In this document: piece after piece, positions 1-9,204 of the stretch
How positions within the stretch are numbered: position 1 is the stretch's first letter
Layout of the letters: every line of letters begins with the position of its first letter
Assembly: GCA_029237685.1 (NCBI GenBank)
Contig: JAQZBV010000020.1
Coordinates: 1 to 50,661, forward strand
Reading direction: 5' to 3'
DNA from: Cytophagaceae bacterium
GTDB lineage: Bacteria > Bacteroidota > Bacteroidia > Cytophagales > Cytophagaceae
Length of the DNA: 50,661 nucleotides
The notes under the pieces: generated by a model
What the model was told of the DNA's origin: nothing
Database searches by the model: none
What the model saw: only the letters and a program-made list of their open reading frames with translations
Position numbers and translations under genes: made by a program

Positions 1-120
1 TTAAGAGCGTGAATCTGCTTCACGATAAGGGCTCAAACATACAAATACCCTTAAGAAAAGTCAAAACTGAGCCCCTCTAATTTATGGGAATAATAATAAT
101 GAGACTTTTTTTAAGATTTG

Positions 121-152
121 TTTGGCTAGTTTGGAATAAACTCATACCTTTG
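121..152 (+). promoter_or_regulatory. Bacteroidota-type promoter of tRNA-Glu
   Basis: A TTTG at 121-124 and a TACCTTTG at 145-152 are separated by 20 nt. This fits the Bacteroidota primary sigma-factor consensus (TTG at -33, TAnnTTTG at -7). Transcription would start near 158-162, about 10-14 nt before the tRNA. Confidence 0.75.
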
Positions 153-171
153 CGTCACCATTTTGAAACAT

Positions 172-243
172 GGTCCGTTCGTCTAGGGGTTAGGACGCGT
201 CCCTTTCACGGACGAAACACGGGTTCGATTCCCGTACGGACTA
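172..243 (+). tRNA. tRNA-Glu (anticodon TTC)
   Basis: A full cloverleaf can be drawn by eye. The acceptor arm is 172-178 with 236-242, where G1 pairs with T72 as a wobble. The anticodon stem is 198-202 with 210-214, and its loop ctttcac holds TTC at 205-207. The T arm carries gttcgattc. The discriminator is A243 and the 3' CCA is not encoded. A promoter lies just upstream and a terminator just downstream, so it is a single-gene transcription unit. Confidence 0.97.
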
Positions 244-253
244 CTTAACAACA

Positions 254-300
254 AGAGTGTGAGTATTGAGTAAGATCAATGTCACACTCTTTTTCTTTTC
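254..300 (+). terminator. Rho-independent terminator of tRNA-Glu
   Basis: Nine-bp stem agagtgtga (254-262) with tcacactct (282-290), followed by a T-rich tract ttttcttttc. Confidence 0.85.
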
Positions 301-354
301 TAAGCAATAAAAAAGGGAGCCTGGTAAAAGCCAGGCTCCCTTTTTTATTGCTTA
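301..354. terminator. Bidirectional terminator hairpin
   Basis: Perfect 24-bp inverted repeat (301-324 with 331-354) and a 6-nt loop. The arms carry A and T runs on both sides of a GC-rich core, so it can stop transcription from either side. It lies directly after the stop codon of the minus-strand lipoprotein gene at 364. Confidence 0.88.
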
Positions 355-363
355 AATCTTGAA

Positions 364-1611
364 CTATCGCAATTTTGCATAATAGATCCCACTACCGCCT
401 TTCGCTTCAGCTGCTACTTCAAAAGTGGAAGCACCTGTTTGTCTAAGGAAGTAATATTTTCCAGCTGCTGAACCGCTCCCTCCGAATGTTCCATAATATT
501 CTTGTCCGTTTACATTTCCGATAGAATAAACAGTGCCGTATGTAGACAAAGCGGTGAATGATTCATAAGAACCTGTGCTCAGGTCATACAATACCATTAC
601 AGATTGCCCGGCTAAGCTCGCCGCCCATTGCCCCTGATCTGAAGGCGCATTAAAGGTTGAAGGAAGATATTGTACCACTGCTTTTGTGCCGTACACATAA
701 ATAACAGAAAGTATGCTGTGTGCATCAAGGCTGTCCTTCAGATCCAAAAAGAAATCTTCATCAAAATTGCCGTCAGCACTTGCCTTTAAGAATCCGCCTG
801 AAGTAGGATATGGTGTAGCCAGATTAGCATAAGTTTCAGCACGGGCGATGTTAGAAGATGGACGGTAGTAAAGATCTCCGTTGGAAACGTCTTTAGTACA
901 TGCATAATACCCCATAGACATGCGGTCATCATCCGAGTAGGTAATAGTTTTTGCGACCGGATCAAAAATTGCCATTTGTGCATATTGCGGAAACTGTGTC
1001 ACGTCTCCTGTTGCAGGCATTTCAGCTTCTACCGGCAAAATGATTTTATTGCCACTGGTTACATAACTGTAGTAAGTACGCGTTTTAATATCTGTATCTG
1101 CACTGTTAGGAAGAGCAGACACCGAGATGATCTCAGTGATTTCCATTGTTGATGGATTGAATTCAATCACTTTGCCTTCTCCCAATGCAAAGAAAAAAGC
1201 TTGTGTTTCAGAAATGAAAGCTGGAGGACCAAAGAAACCACTAAGGCCAGTGCTCGCGAAACTCACTACATCATTTACACTAATTTCTAAAGTGTTGGAA
1301 ACATTATATTTTGTAAGAGTAGATGAATTACCATTCCAGGCATAAGGATGTTCACCGTATGAATATACAGTGACATTAGCTCCTAACTCCACCATGTCGG
1401 CATAATCCAATACACTTGGAAGGGAAGAATAAGCCCCCATGTAATACACGCGTCCGCCAGGTGTGGTGACTCTGGTAACAGCAATCTCCGCTGTTGCGCT
1501 TGTTTCGCCGGAAGATGGAGCATCTTCTTTCTTTTTACATCCTGTGAAGATGACTATTGCCAGCAGTAAGAAAGGCAGACATTTTCTCAATAAATTTTGG
1601 TGTGTTTTCAT
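364..1611 (-). CDS. Secreted lipoprotein paired with a TonB-dependent receptor (possibly DUF4374-like)
   Basis: The 415-residue protein starts at an ATG and opens with a lipoprotein signal peptide whose lipobox IFTGC places the lipidated cysteine near residue 25, followed by KKKED. The rest looks like an all-beta, propeller-like extracellular protein rich in short YY/GG turns; no catalytic motif is visible. It sits 37 nt after the TonB receptor gene on the same strand, and a strong terminator follows, so the two form an operon. In Bacteroidota, DUF4374/MxcI-like lipoproteins commonly accompany iron-siderophore receptors, and that family is my tentative guess. A surface-exposed partner for ligand capture is an inference. 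Confidence 0.8.
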   Translation of the reverse strand: MKTHQNLLRKCLPFLLLAIVIFTGCKKKEDAPSSGETSATAEIAVTRVTTPGGRVYYMGAYSSLPSVLDYADMVELGANVTVYSYGEHPYAWNGNSSTLTKYNVSNTLEISVNDVVSFASTGLSGFFGPPAFISETQAFFFALGEGKVIEFNPSTMEITEIISVSALPNSADTDIKTRTYYSYVTSGNKIILPVEAEMPATGDVTQFPQYAQMAIFDPVAKTITYSDDDRMSMGYYACTKDVSNGDLYYRPSSNIARAETYANLATPYPTSGGFLKASADGNFDEDFFLDLKDSLDAHSILSVIYVYGTKAVVQYLPSTFNAPSDQGQWAASLAGQSVMVLYDLSTGSYESFTALSTYGTVYSIGNVNGQEYYGTFGGSGSAAGKYYFLRQTGASTFEVAAEAKGGSGIYYAKLR

Positions 1612-1648
1612 TACGATAGATTTTGGGATTATTTATAAATTGATTTTT

Positions 1649-4033
1649 TTAAAGTTGTAAAGTCAGTTTTGCATAATATCCTCTGCCTGGTTTTTGTACC
1701 CGGTAGAAGTCATATACTTTGGTATCGAACAGATTTTGTACTTCTCCTGTGAATGCCCATTGTATTTTTTTATATAAGAATCGATAGGTTATACCAGCTG
1801 TGTGAATCTGTTGATTGGGCACTATACTTTTAGAACTTTTTAATCCCGCGCTTTCCCATCCGATATAAAATTCATGAATGTATCGCATGTTCCAGAAAGG
1901 ACTCAGTTGATCATTTTTCTTCAACAGGTTTCTGAATGCATAGCTGGCCGAACTATTAGCAAATAAATAGGGCGTATTAGGAATACGATCTTGGTAAAAG
2001 GATCCAAAATCACCTCCTTGGGAATTGTTATAGTAATTTTGGTAAGTGGTATTAAATGTCAGTTGGAGTCTATCTTCCGGCGATGTCCATCCTGTTGTGA
2101 GTTCTCCACCTGCGGAAACAGCTTCCAGCATATTCTTGTATACATTTCCCTGATCCGTTGCGCCCAGACTGAGAAAGATGAGATTGTTGATTTTTCTTAG
2201 GAAAAAATTAGGCTGGATAAACCATTTGCATTTTGAATGAGAATTATTTTTATAAGTTACCTGCAGGTTTATATTGTGGCTTCTTTCTGGCTCCAATTCC
2301 AGGTTGTTGGCAGTGAACAATCCATCGCCAAATAATTCATCAGGTCTTGGCATACGAATAGCATATTCATAAGATGCTTTCGCACTGATGCGGTGACTTA
2401 GTTCATAACGCAATCCATTTCCAAATCCAAAGTAAGACTCTTGTCTCTGGGTAACCAATGGTGCAGATAAATTAGGCATCGGTTCTGCTAGGGAAAATTT
2501 TTGAAGGTAACTTTTTACAAACAAAATGTTTTCCAGACGATTGGAAAAAGCATTCATTTCGTATTCCATTCCGTTGACCCAATTGAGCATTTTACCTCTT
2601 GCTGCAGCGGGATCATACGTATTGGTGAATTCTTCTTTACCTGTTCTGTAAGTATAGGTTGGAGCAAGAGTGACTCTTAGGGTGTGATTTTTAGCCATCT
2701 CCCATTTACCACTTACACGTGTATAGAAATTCTGATCCCAGGTATATTGATGACTTGCACGGGATGAAGCGACATTGCCTACACTCTCTCCCGGATTGAT
2801 CTTTACGTATATACAGTTTCCATACCAATCATACACACAATGTGAAGTGTCAATAAATTCTCTTTGGCTGTAGTTATAGCCGGCCACTATATCTGCAGCT
2901 ACTTTCTCCGAGAAATCGTTGCGGTAAATAACATTGACACCGGCCGATTGTCTTAAGGTCATCACGTCACCATAAGGAATGCCTTCCATTGACAAGGCCT
3001 GATGCTGTACTTCTTTGGAATTATCGGAATAAAAACCTTTTATACTTAATTCATCTGCCCATGATTTATTTTTCACTCCAAGTGTTATATTCATTCCTTT
3101 GGCTTGATAAGCATCGTGGAAGCGTTTAATAGTAACAGCTTGAAGTTTACCTTTATCATTCGCTTGCTGTACATTGACTTTGTAATTGTTTTTTGCAACA
3201 TCATAGAAGCCACCTGCAGATACAAAAAGTCCACTGCTGTCGGCCAGGTATTTCCCATCCATCGCTACACGATGAGTTCCGAATGAACCGGTTTGGTATG
3301 AAATTGCGCCGCTCAAACCTTTTCTGACTTTCGGCGAAACAATGTTGACGGCTCCGCCGAGTGCATCGGCACCAAATTGTATGGGCACAACTCCTTTGTA
3401 TATTTCAACACGGTCAACCAAATTCACCGGTACCGTGGCTATGCCGAATGTGTAACCACTATATTCTAAAGGAATTCCATCCAGGAAAAAACGGATCTGA
3501 TCGCCTGAAAGACCGTTTAACGAAAAGCGGGCAGAAGAGCCTAGTCCTCCGCTGCGACGAACACTTACCCCTTGTGACAAGGAGAGTACATCACCCAGGT
3601 CTGCGCTTTGGAGTTTGTTTTCTTTGAGGTCAATGACCTGTACAGCTTGTGCGGTATGCTCCAGTTTTTCTTTTTCCGTATTGCCGACAATCACAACATC
3701 ATCCATTGCCTGGTTGTCTTCCAATAATGAAAAGTGCTGATTGATAACTTCTCCTTTTGTACCACTGATCGTTCGGGTTTGAGTAACATGACCGATGGAC
3801 TGAACAATGAGCTGATGTGTACCTTCCGGTATGTTTTCTAAAACATAGCTGCCTGTACTATCGGTTTCCGTATGGTAGGTGAAAAGTCCTTCAATGACTA
3901 CATGTGCGTAAGCTAAAGGCACACCTTCTGTATCAGATATTTTTCCCTGTATACTGAAGCCCCCTGAATCCTGAGCCAATAGTGATGTTTCACAGAGTAG
4001 AATAGCAAACCACAAAAGACATTTGTACTTCAT
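1649..4033 (-). CDS. TonB-dependent outer-membrane receptor with N-terminal carboxypeptidase-like domain
   Basis: The 794-residue protein has a signal peptide (about residues 1-20, ending LLAQ), a carboxypeptidase D regulatory-like beta domain (about 25-105), a plug domain starting near VVIVGN with the typical LGGAVNIV segment near 225-235, and a long beta-barrel ending in an aromatic C-terminal strand (LTLQL). This is the usual architecture of Bacteroidota TonB receptors that import siderophores, cobalamin or small glycans. There is no SusD-like neighbour, so a siderophore or metal-chelate substrate is more likely than a polysaccharide, but the ligand cannot be read from sequence. It is the first gene of an operon with the lipoprotein at 364. 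Confidence 0.92.
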   Translation of the reverse strand: MKYKCLLWFAILLCETSLLAQDSGGFSIQGKISDTEGVPLAYAHVVIEGLFTYHTETDSTGSYVLENIPEGTHQLIVQSIGHVTQTRTISGTKGEVINQHFSLLEDNQAMDDVVIVGNTEKEKLEHTAQAVQVIDLKENKLQSADLGDVLSLSQGVSVRRSGGLGSSARFSLNGLSGDQIRFFLDGIPLEYSGYTFGIATVPVNLVDRVEIYKGVVPIQFGADALGGAVNIVSPKVRKGLSGAISYQTGSFGTHRVAMDGKYLADSSGLFVSAGGFYDVAKNNYKVNVQQANDKGKLQAVTIKRFHDAYQAKGMNITLGVKNKSWADELSIKGFYSDNSKEVQHQALSMEGIPYGDVMTLRQSAGVNVIYRNDFSEKVAADIVAGYNYSQREFIDTSHCVYDWYGNCIYVKINPGESVGNVASSRASHQYTWDQNFYTRVSGKWEMAKNHTLRVTLAPTYTYRTGKEEFTNTYDPAAARGKMLNWVNGMEYEMNAFSNRLENILFVKSYLQKFSLAEPMPNLSAPLVTQRQESYFGFGNGLRYELSHRISAKASYEYAIRMPRPDELFGDGLFTANNLELEPERSHNINLQVTYKNNSHSKCKWFIQPNFFLRKINNLIFLSLGATDQGNVYKNMLEAVSAGGELTTGWTSPEDRLQLTFNTTYQNYYNNSQGGDFGSFYQDRIPNTPYLFANSSASYAFRNLLKKNDQLSPFWNMRYIHEFYIGWESAGLKSSKSIVPNQQIHTAGITYRFLYKKIQWAFTGEVQNLFDTKVYDFYRVQKPGRGYYAKLTLQL

Positions 4034-4493
4034 GAAAAATTGTAAGAAAATCCAGGATTTCCCTGATTATAGGTTGTATAGATGTCGGAGTTCTCCATTG
4101 TTAAGACTCAGCTATACATCAAAGGGGGACGTACTATCTAGATGTATTTGAAATAATAGTTGCGCAAAGAAGCGTCGAATGAAAGGTTAAACAAATTTAT
4201 TGACTGGTAATTTGAATAAAATACCCTTAAATGGGGAGGGAGTTATATGTTATTACTAACCTAAATAGGGTATAGAGAATATGAAAATAATTCATCGAAC
4301 AATGATGAATGCTTATTTATGGAATATCAAAAAAAAGCCGAACAGCTTTTTAACAGGGATATTTAGTTTAATTCATTAATAAAGAGCATTCAATCATTAA
4401 CTATGGCTAGCAAAAAAGATTAATACTTGAATGTTTTTTAGCTTGTACTTAAACTGTATTTTAGCTTCTCGTATCATAAACCTAAAAAAAATA
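4034..4493. other. Intergenic region between divergent genes
   Basis: No gene is visible. Reading toward the receptor, a -7-like TAAATTTG lies at 4192-4199 (minus strand) but lacks a TTG at the right spacing. A 7-bp inverted repeat, atacatc (4114-4120) with gatgtat (4141-4147), could be an operator for the receptor operon. Both are weak. Confidence 0.3.
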
Positions 4494-5312
4494 GTGAGAG
4501 TAGGAATTGCATTGGTATGCATGTGGGGTTACGCTATAGGGTTTCTATGCCAGGCGCAGCAATCGGATGAAGTCAATTTTCAGGTAGGCAATGGCGCGGG
4601 TATCAAAGACCCTAATTTGTACGACAGCATTTTCTTCTCTTTGGAGGAAGCCATGAAAGCCCCCTTACGGGTGAGTGAGTTATCGCTGGAAGGTAAAAAA
4701 CTAAAACAATTTCCTGCGGCTGTTTTAACTTTTAAGAATCTTCATACACTTAATATCTCCTACAACCACATCGATTCTATTCCTGCCGGATTATTTGATA
4801 AATGCCGAAAGCTGCATACACTGCAGTACGCGGGCAACGGATTGAATAAATTACCTGTCACTATTTTTCATCCGGCTTTAAAGGTATTGGATGTTTCAGA
4901 AAATAACCTGACGTTTATCCCTGACGCCGTCAGTAAGTGCAGTCAACTGGAGGAATTGGATTTGCATACGAATCAACTATCTGCTTATCCCTCTTCTTCT
5001 TTTGTATTGAAAAATCTTAAGTCTTTGATTCTTTCAGGAAATCCTTTAACAACTGTTGGTCCCTGGGTGATGAATCAACCGGCATTAAAAATTCTATTCA
5101 TTGATAATACGAAGATGGAAAGTCTGCCGGAAGGCATTTGTAAAATGACTGCGCTTCGATTTCTAACTATTGAAGAGGATAACATCAAAGAACTGCCTGC
5201 TTGTTTTTGTGAGCTAAAAAAACTGAAAGTGTTGATGGTTTCAGGCAGCGCTTTGCCGGATGAAAAGTTGAAGTCCCTGCACGATTGTTTGCCGGAGTTG
5301 CAGATTCGATAG
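4494..5312 (+). CDS. Secreted leucine-rich-repeat protein
   Basis: An upstream ATG at 4431 is in frame, but the GTG at 4494 gives a proper signal peptide (MRVGIALV... ending LCQAQ) directly after an A-rich stretch typical of Bacteroidota starts, so I chose GTG. About eight 22-23-residue leucine-rich repeats follow, with the plant/bacterial-type pattern LxxLxLxxNxLxxLPxx, covering nearly the whole mature protein. Such proteins act as exported binding scaffolds; no enzymatic domain or type IX signal is present. It stands alone between a divergent receptor gene and a convergent SUFU gene, and only 17 nt separate it from the SUFU stop. Confidence 0.85.
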   Translation: MRVGIALVCMWGYAIGFLCQAQQSDEVNFQVGNGAGIKDPNLYDSIFFSLEEAMKAPLRVSELSLEGKKLKQFPAAVLTFKNLHTLNISYNHIDSIPAGLFDKCRKLHTLQYAGNGLNKLPVTIFHPALKVLDVSENNLTFIPDAVSKCSQLEELDLHTNQLSAYPSSSFVLKNLKSLILSGNPLTTVGPWVMNQPALKILFIDNTKMESLPEGICKMTALRFLTIEEDNIKELPACFCELKKLKVLMVSGSALPDEKLKSLHDCLPELQIR

Positions 5313-5329
5313 TTTTTTAAAGAATGGGT

Positions 5330-5887
5330 TTACTCTGTTATTTTTTTTCTGTTTACAGCGTAGATGTCATATTCCGGAGAGTGCCAGAATTTTTCTAATC
5401 CTATCTTCTCCAATACGTTGATCTCATCCTTATATATAGGATAAAGACCGCAAATATTAATTTTATAATCTGTACCAATGTCGATAGCTGAGTAATCTTC
5501 CTTTTCTAGAATGCCAGGTGCAAAAATAAAGAATGCATCCATGTCAGAATCTTCGGAGATTTTTTCATGGAAATTAATCGCTTGACCATATCTAAAAGCA
5601 CACTCTCCACGAAGAGCATTAGCCAAAAAACCTGCAATTTGTCCCCATGCTAAATTAGTTGATTCAACAGTAATGCATAATTCAGGCCGACCGAATTTCC
5701 AATTCGGATGAGCTACAAGTGAAAGTCCATAGGTTACAGCTGTTATAAAACCTGGTTCAGGAATGTCTTTATAAACAATAGATGTTACTCCCGAGATACC
5801 ATCCATCTTACTTTCGTTTTTATAGAACAAAGGTTCCTGTTGGAAAATGTTATCCAAGTGTTCAAGGTATCTTTCAACAGGTTTCAT
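5330..5887 (-). CDS. SUFU (suppressor of fused) domain protein
   Basis: This 185-residue cytoplasmic protein shows the SUFU-family core TYGLSLVAHPNWKFGRPELCI followed by a WGQ segment (about residues 50-85). Bacterial SUFU-domain proteins are best known as immunity or antidote proteins of polymorphic toxin systems, although many occur without a recognisable toxin. It is the last gene of the seven-gene operon and starts 9 nt after the secreted patatin gene. Its AT-rich composition differs from the more GC-rich hydrolase genes upstream, which fits a recent arrival. A protective role against the patatin or another nearby product is possible but unproven. Confidence 0.8.
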   Translation of the reverse strand: MKPVERYLEHLDNIFQQEPLFYKNESKMDGISGVTSIVYKDIPEPGFITAVTYGLSLVAHPNWKFGRPELCITVESTNLAWGQIAGFLANALRGECAFRYGQAINFHEKISEDSDMDAFFIFAPGILEKEDYSAIDIGTDYKINICGLYPIYKDEINVLEKIGLEKFWHSPEYDIYAVNRKKITE

Positions 5888-5896
5888 CTTCTTAAT

Positions 5897-6910
5897 TTAT
5901 TTATTTTTTTGTAAAAAAGCCAAAGTGTACTTTTCTCCGCTATCAATAAACGCCTGCTTCTGCGCCGGAGAAAGTTTTTTTATTCTGGGACTAATGCCTA
6001 CCGAAGACACCGATATCGTTCGCTTCCAGTCTTCAGTGGTCAATGTATTTCTATTCAGGTTTTCCAATATAAGAATGTAAAAAGAATTCAGGTAATCGGT
6101 CATGTTATGGATGGGCATTTCTACCAATTCCTGCGAGATCGAATCGTTTTGTATTTGTAATTCCGAATCGATGCGTATGCCGATTGTTTTCATATTGGGA
6201 ATGCGGACAGGTTTGCCGGATGCCATGCTGATGCTGTCGAACATGAAAATAGGGAAGTTGCGGATCACTCCACCATCGACCACCACATCCAGGTTTGCTT
6301 TGGCATTGGGTTTCTTATACACTTTACCGTCCTGATCGATGAACACGGCCTCGAAATAAACCGGTACTGACATGGAGATTCGCACGGCGTCTTTGATCTT
6401 CATATTAGGATAGGTTTGAGCGGAGAAGATCAATAGTTTTTGTTTGTTCAGGCAGGTGCCTGTGATGTACAATTCTTTATATCCTTTTGCTACGAGTTGT
6501 GAAAACGTGATGTCTTTATCACCTGTTTTTTCTTCGATGAGTTGTTCCAGCCATTTGATGAAGGCAGCCCCTTTGTACCAACCGTATCGGCTATTCATCC
6601 GGGAGAATCCACCGATAAATATAAACTGACCGTCGTTGAATTTTTGGAATTTAGTCGTGGAAATGATCTCGTAGATTTCTTTCGAATCATACCCCAACGA
6701 AATCATCAAAGCGGTAATGGCACCGGCTGAAGTGCCGCCCACTTTTTTAATATGGGGCATGATCTGATGATCCTCTAATTGTTTGATGACGCCGGAGTAG
6801 GCGAGGCCTCTGATGCCTGCGCCTTCGAAGACGAGGTTTTCGTAGGTTGTTTGTGCCCAGCCATTCGTATTGCCTAGCAGAAGGAGAAAAATGAAACAAA
6901 TATTTTTCAT
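5897..6910 (-). CDS. Secreted patatin-like phospholipase
   Basis: I use the ATG at 6910, which begins a signal peptide (MKNICFIFLLL... ending WAQ at residue 20). The longer in-frame start at 6973 would overlap the upstream gene and spoil the signal. From this start the 337-residue protein has the patatin oxyanion motif EGAGIRG (29-35), the nucleophile elbow GGTSAG with Ser61, and the catalytic-dyad motif DGG with Asp212. Patatins hydrolyse acyl esters of phospholipids (PLA2 or lysophospholipase activity). Export to the periplasm or beyond is predicted. Neighbours in the operon are a three-TM protein and SUFU. Confidence 0.9.
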   Translation of the reverse strand: MKNICFIFLLLLGNTNGWAQTTYENLVFEGAGIRGLAYSGVIKQLEDHQIMPHIKKVGGTSAGAITALMISLGYDSKEIYEIISTTKFQKFNDGQFIFIGGFSRMNSRYGWYKGAAFIKWLEQLIEEKTGDKDITFSQLVAKGYKELYITGTCLNKQKLLIFSAQTYPNMKIKDAVRISMSVPVYFEAVFIDQDGKVYKKPNAKANLDVVVDGGVIRNFPIFMFDSISMASGKPVRIPNMKTIGIRIDSELQIQNDSISQELVEMPIHNMTDYLNSFYILILENLNRNTLTTEDWKRTISVSSVGISPRIKKLSPAQKQAFIDSGEKYTLAFLQKNK

Positions 6911-6927
6911 AAGATCGGTAGCTTTCT

Positions 6928-7566
6928 TTAACGCTTTTTCAAATACCAGGATTTTACCACATAAAAATTCCATAGCCCTTTTTGTGTGACAATTTCGAGT
7001 TCGTAATCATCCGGATTAGTCGATAAATAGGGTTTGATGTATTGGTAGCTTGTCTCAAATGTTTCATACCTGTTATTGAAAGTGAAGCCAATAGAATTAC
7101 CAGTTCCTCTTCCTCTACGTTCATTGAAACTTTCTACATCGCAATGCATAACTTTAGGCATATGTTGTTCCGCTTCTTTTGTATTAAGGTATTCCCAGGA
7201 AATGTTCGCTAGGTTGCCAATGGTGATGTAGGAAACAAAGAGTCCTGCTATGGGCCAAACAAAGAAGGCTAAGACAAAACCTTTAACCCCTTTTATCTCA
7301 AGGTAGAGATCTTTTACAAAACTCCATTGATAAAAGATGAGTGCTATAAAGCCAATCAACATAGGTATCCAAACAATATAGAGGTCATATTTTATGTCGT
7401 GACCAATAGTTTCTTTTTCGATAAAATGATGGTGTACAAGCAATAGAATCGTGAATCCGATAACCAAGGCTAAATGGATTTTCCAGCGTATGCCTTCTTT
7501 GGTGACCGGCTTTTTAAATTTACGCGAAGGAAATTGCTGTATTGTTTTTTTCTTTCTTTTGCTCAT
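6928..7566 (-). CDS. Hypothetical three-TM membrane protein
   Basis: This 212-residue protein has a very basic N-terminus (MSKRKKKT), three hydrophobic segments (about residues 30-47, 67-82 and 95-117) and a soluble C-terminal domain of about 90 residues with alternating aromatic residues (YETFETSYQYIKPY). I do not recognise a family. The gene is AT-rich and sits in the operon, 4 nt after the methyltransferase fusion and 17 nt before the patatin. Confidence 0.75.
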   Translation of the reverse strand: MSKRKKKTIQQFPSRKFKKPVTKEGIRWKIHLALVIGFTILLLVHHHFIEKETIGHDIKYDLYIVWIPMLIGFIALIFYQWSFVKDLYLEIKGVKGFVLAFFVWPIAGLFVSYITIGNLANISWEYLNTKEAEQHMPKVMHCDVESFNERRGRGTGNSIGFTFNNRYETFETSYQYIKPYLSTNPDDYELEIVTQKGLWNFYVVKSWYLKKR

Positions 7567-7570
7567 GAGA

Positions 7571-9193
7571 CTATTGCATTAGTTGAAACTCCAAGCATTT
7601 GTATTTTCCATACTGCATGGGTGTTTCTTTAACCAGCACAAATCCACTTCCTGTCATCCATTTCATTACTTCGCTGCGTGCCATCAGCTGTTTACATTCC
7701 GGATTTACAACATCATCTTTCATAGTGTCGGTAATAAAAACGCTGCCGCCAGGTTTTAAAGAACGTTTGAAGTCCCGGAGCATTTTGTCTGGCGCATCGA
7801 AATGATGAAACGTATTTTTAATGATGATCTTATCTATTGCATTTTCAGGAAGATTGGCTGTGCTGTCGGTGCCTTGAACAGGAATGAAACGGATAGTGGT
7901 ATGATCCAAACGTTCCAGGAAAACGAGTTTGGTTTTGAACTGCTGGTATAAATTGGAATCAAGTTCATTGACGTAAACCGTGAGGTCATCACAATACTTG
8001 GATAATGCACGCTCAAAGAAAGCTCTGCCGGCACCAATTTCTGCTATGACATCGTTTGGCTTGAAATGATAGTTTACGATTTCATAGTGGAAATTAGAAT
8101 CAGAAATAGCACCAGATGTGTAATTCACTTTGTCGGTATAGGCGTAATTGTAAAGTTCTTTTGCCCATGCGTAATTACTGTCTGCGATGGCTTTCGAAAC
8201 CAGGTATTTTTTTTCTAACTCGTACAGTGAAGAAAGCGGAATGACTTTGTCGCATTGAAGGACAAGGTCCGAATTCATTTTTCTTACATGGGAATAAACG
8301 TCACCGGAAATTTTATTTTTGCTCAGGGATAAAAGCATCAGACTGGCTGATTTTTTTTCTTTGGAAGTTCTAGCGCATTGAATGCGTTGAGTCAGGGAAT
8401 CGCTCTGGTGGTGGCATCTTTTTATGTCTTCTAAAGCATTTAAATATGTTACAATCTTCACCTGATCCCGACCGACTAATGCTTGGATGCTATCGTTCGA
8501 TAAGACGTCCTGAATGAATTGCTCGTATTGTTCTTGCTGTTCTGTTTTAACCTGGTAAACCTCTTTTTGTTCCACCGTCAAAAGAGAGGGGTCTATTTGA
8601 TAAACCAATCGGATATTGTCCAAATATACGAGACCTTTGTTTCCACTAGTACCACTGACTTGCCAGGCCAGGGAGTGAACATCCTGTTTGTCGAAGATTT
8701 CAGGCTTGCCCCATTTAGGTTGCCCCAGTGTGGTAAACGGAATGAAGACGGTGGTCCAATCTTCGCTTTCCGGAAAAGAATACTGATAATAGGCATAGTC
8801 TTTTACAGCATCCGTTCTGAAAAAGAATTGATGATCGCTTCCTTTGTATTCATAAACGATGCCATCGATTCTTTGCATGTCCAATTGTTTGCCCGATAAA
8901 CTGCAGACTACAGCTGCGTATGGATTCCATTTGTAAACCCCTTTTTCAAGTTTAAAAGCTAATGATAACGCGTGCTGATGTTTTTGATCCGTTGGGACTA
9001 TTTCTTTTTTTATTTGAGAAGCTCCTCCATTTGATGCATCCGTATAGGTAAACCAACTTTCCTTTAAAAGGGTAGTGGAATCTTTTTTCTCAAAGCGATC
9101 TATCCATAGAGTAGTTTTATCCGATTGTGCGTTAGCAGTCAACGCGCTAAATCCAATGAGGATAAAAAATAAAGTCCTTGTTTTAAAAAACAT
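7571..9193 (-). CDS. Exported protein: CBM/CIA30-like domain fused to SAM-dependent methyltransferase
   Basis: The 540-residue protein begins with a clear signal peptide (ending ANAQ, about residue 23). Residues about 28-205 form a beta-sandwich resembling CBM11/CIA30 domains, closing with the typical strand VYLDNIRLV. A mostly helical region (about 210-350) follows. Residues about 365-540 are a class I methyltransferase with glycine-rich motif I (EIGAGRA), an acidic residue after the second strand (NELD) and a post-motif LKPGGSVFI. Class I methyltransferases need S-adenosylmethionine, a cytosolic cofactor, so an exported one is unusual. It lies in the operon between the phospholipase D and the three-TM protein. 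The substrate is unknown. Confidence 0.82.
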   Translation of the reverse strand: MFFKTRTLFFILIGFSALTANAQSDKTTLWIDRFEKKDSTTLLKESWFTYTDASNGGASQIKKEIVPTDQKHQHALSLAFKLEKGVYKWNPYAAVVCSLSGKQLDMQRIDGIVYEYKGSDHQFFFRTDAVKDYAYYQYSFPESEDWTTVFIPFTTLGQPKWGKPEIFDKQDVHSLAWQVSGTSGNKGLVYLDNIRLVYQIDPSLLTVEQKEVYQVKTEQQEQYEQFIQDVLSNDSIQALVGRDQVKIVTYLNALEDIKRCHHQSDSLTQRIQCARTSKEKKSASLMLLSLSKNKISGDVYSHVRKMNSDLVLQCDKVIPLSSLYELEKKYLVSKAIADSNYAWAKELYNYAYTDKVNYTSGAISDSNFHYEIVNYHFKPNDVIAEIGAGRAFFERALSKYCDDLTVYVNELDSNLYQQFKTKLVFLERLDHTTIRFIPVQGTDSTANLPENAIDKIIIKNTFHHFDAPDKMLRDFKRSLKPGGSVFITDTMKDDVVNPECKQLMARSEVMKWMTGSGFVLVKETPMQYGKYKCLEFQLMQ

Positions 9194-9204
9194 AAAATGG
9201 CAGT

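Noticed and set aside
6911..6973. Longer patatin start at 6973
   Set aside because: It overlaps the upstream gene and buries the signal peptide that starts at 6910.
8519..8899. 126-residue plus-strand frame
   Set aside because: Antisense to the methyltransferase fusion, which has clear domains in its own frame.
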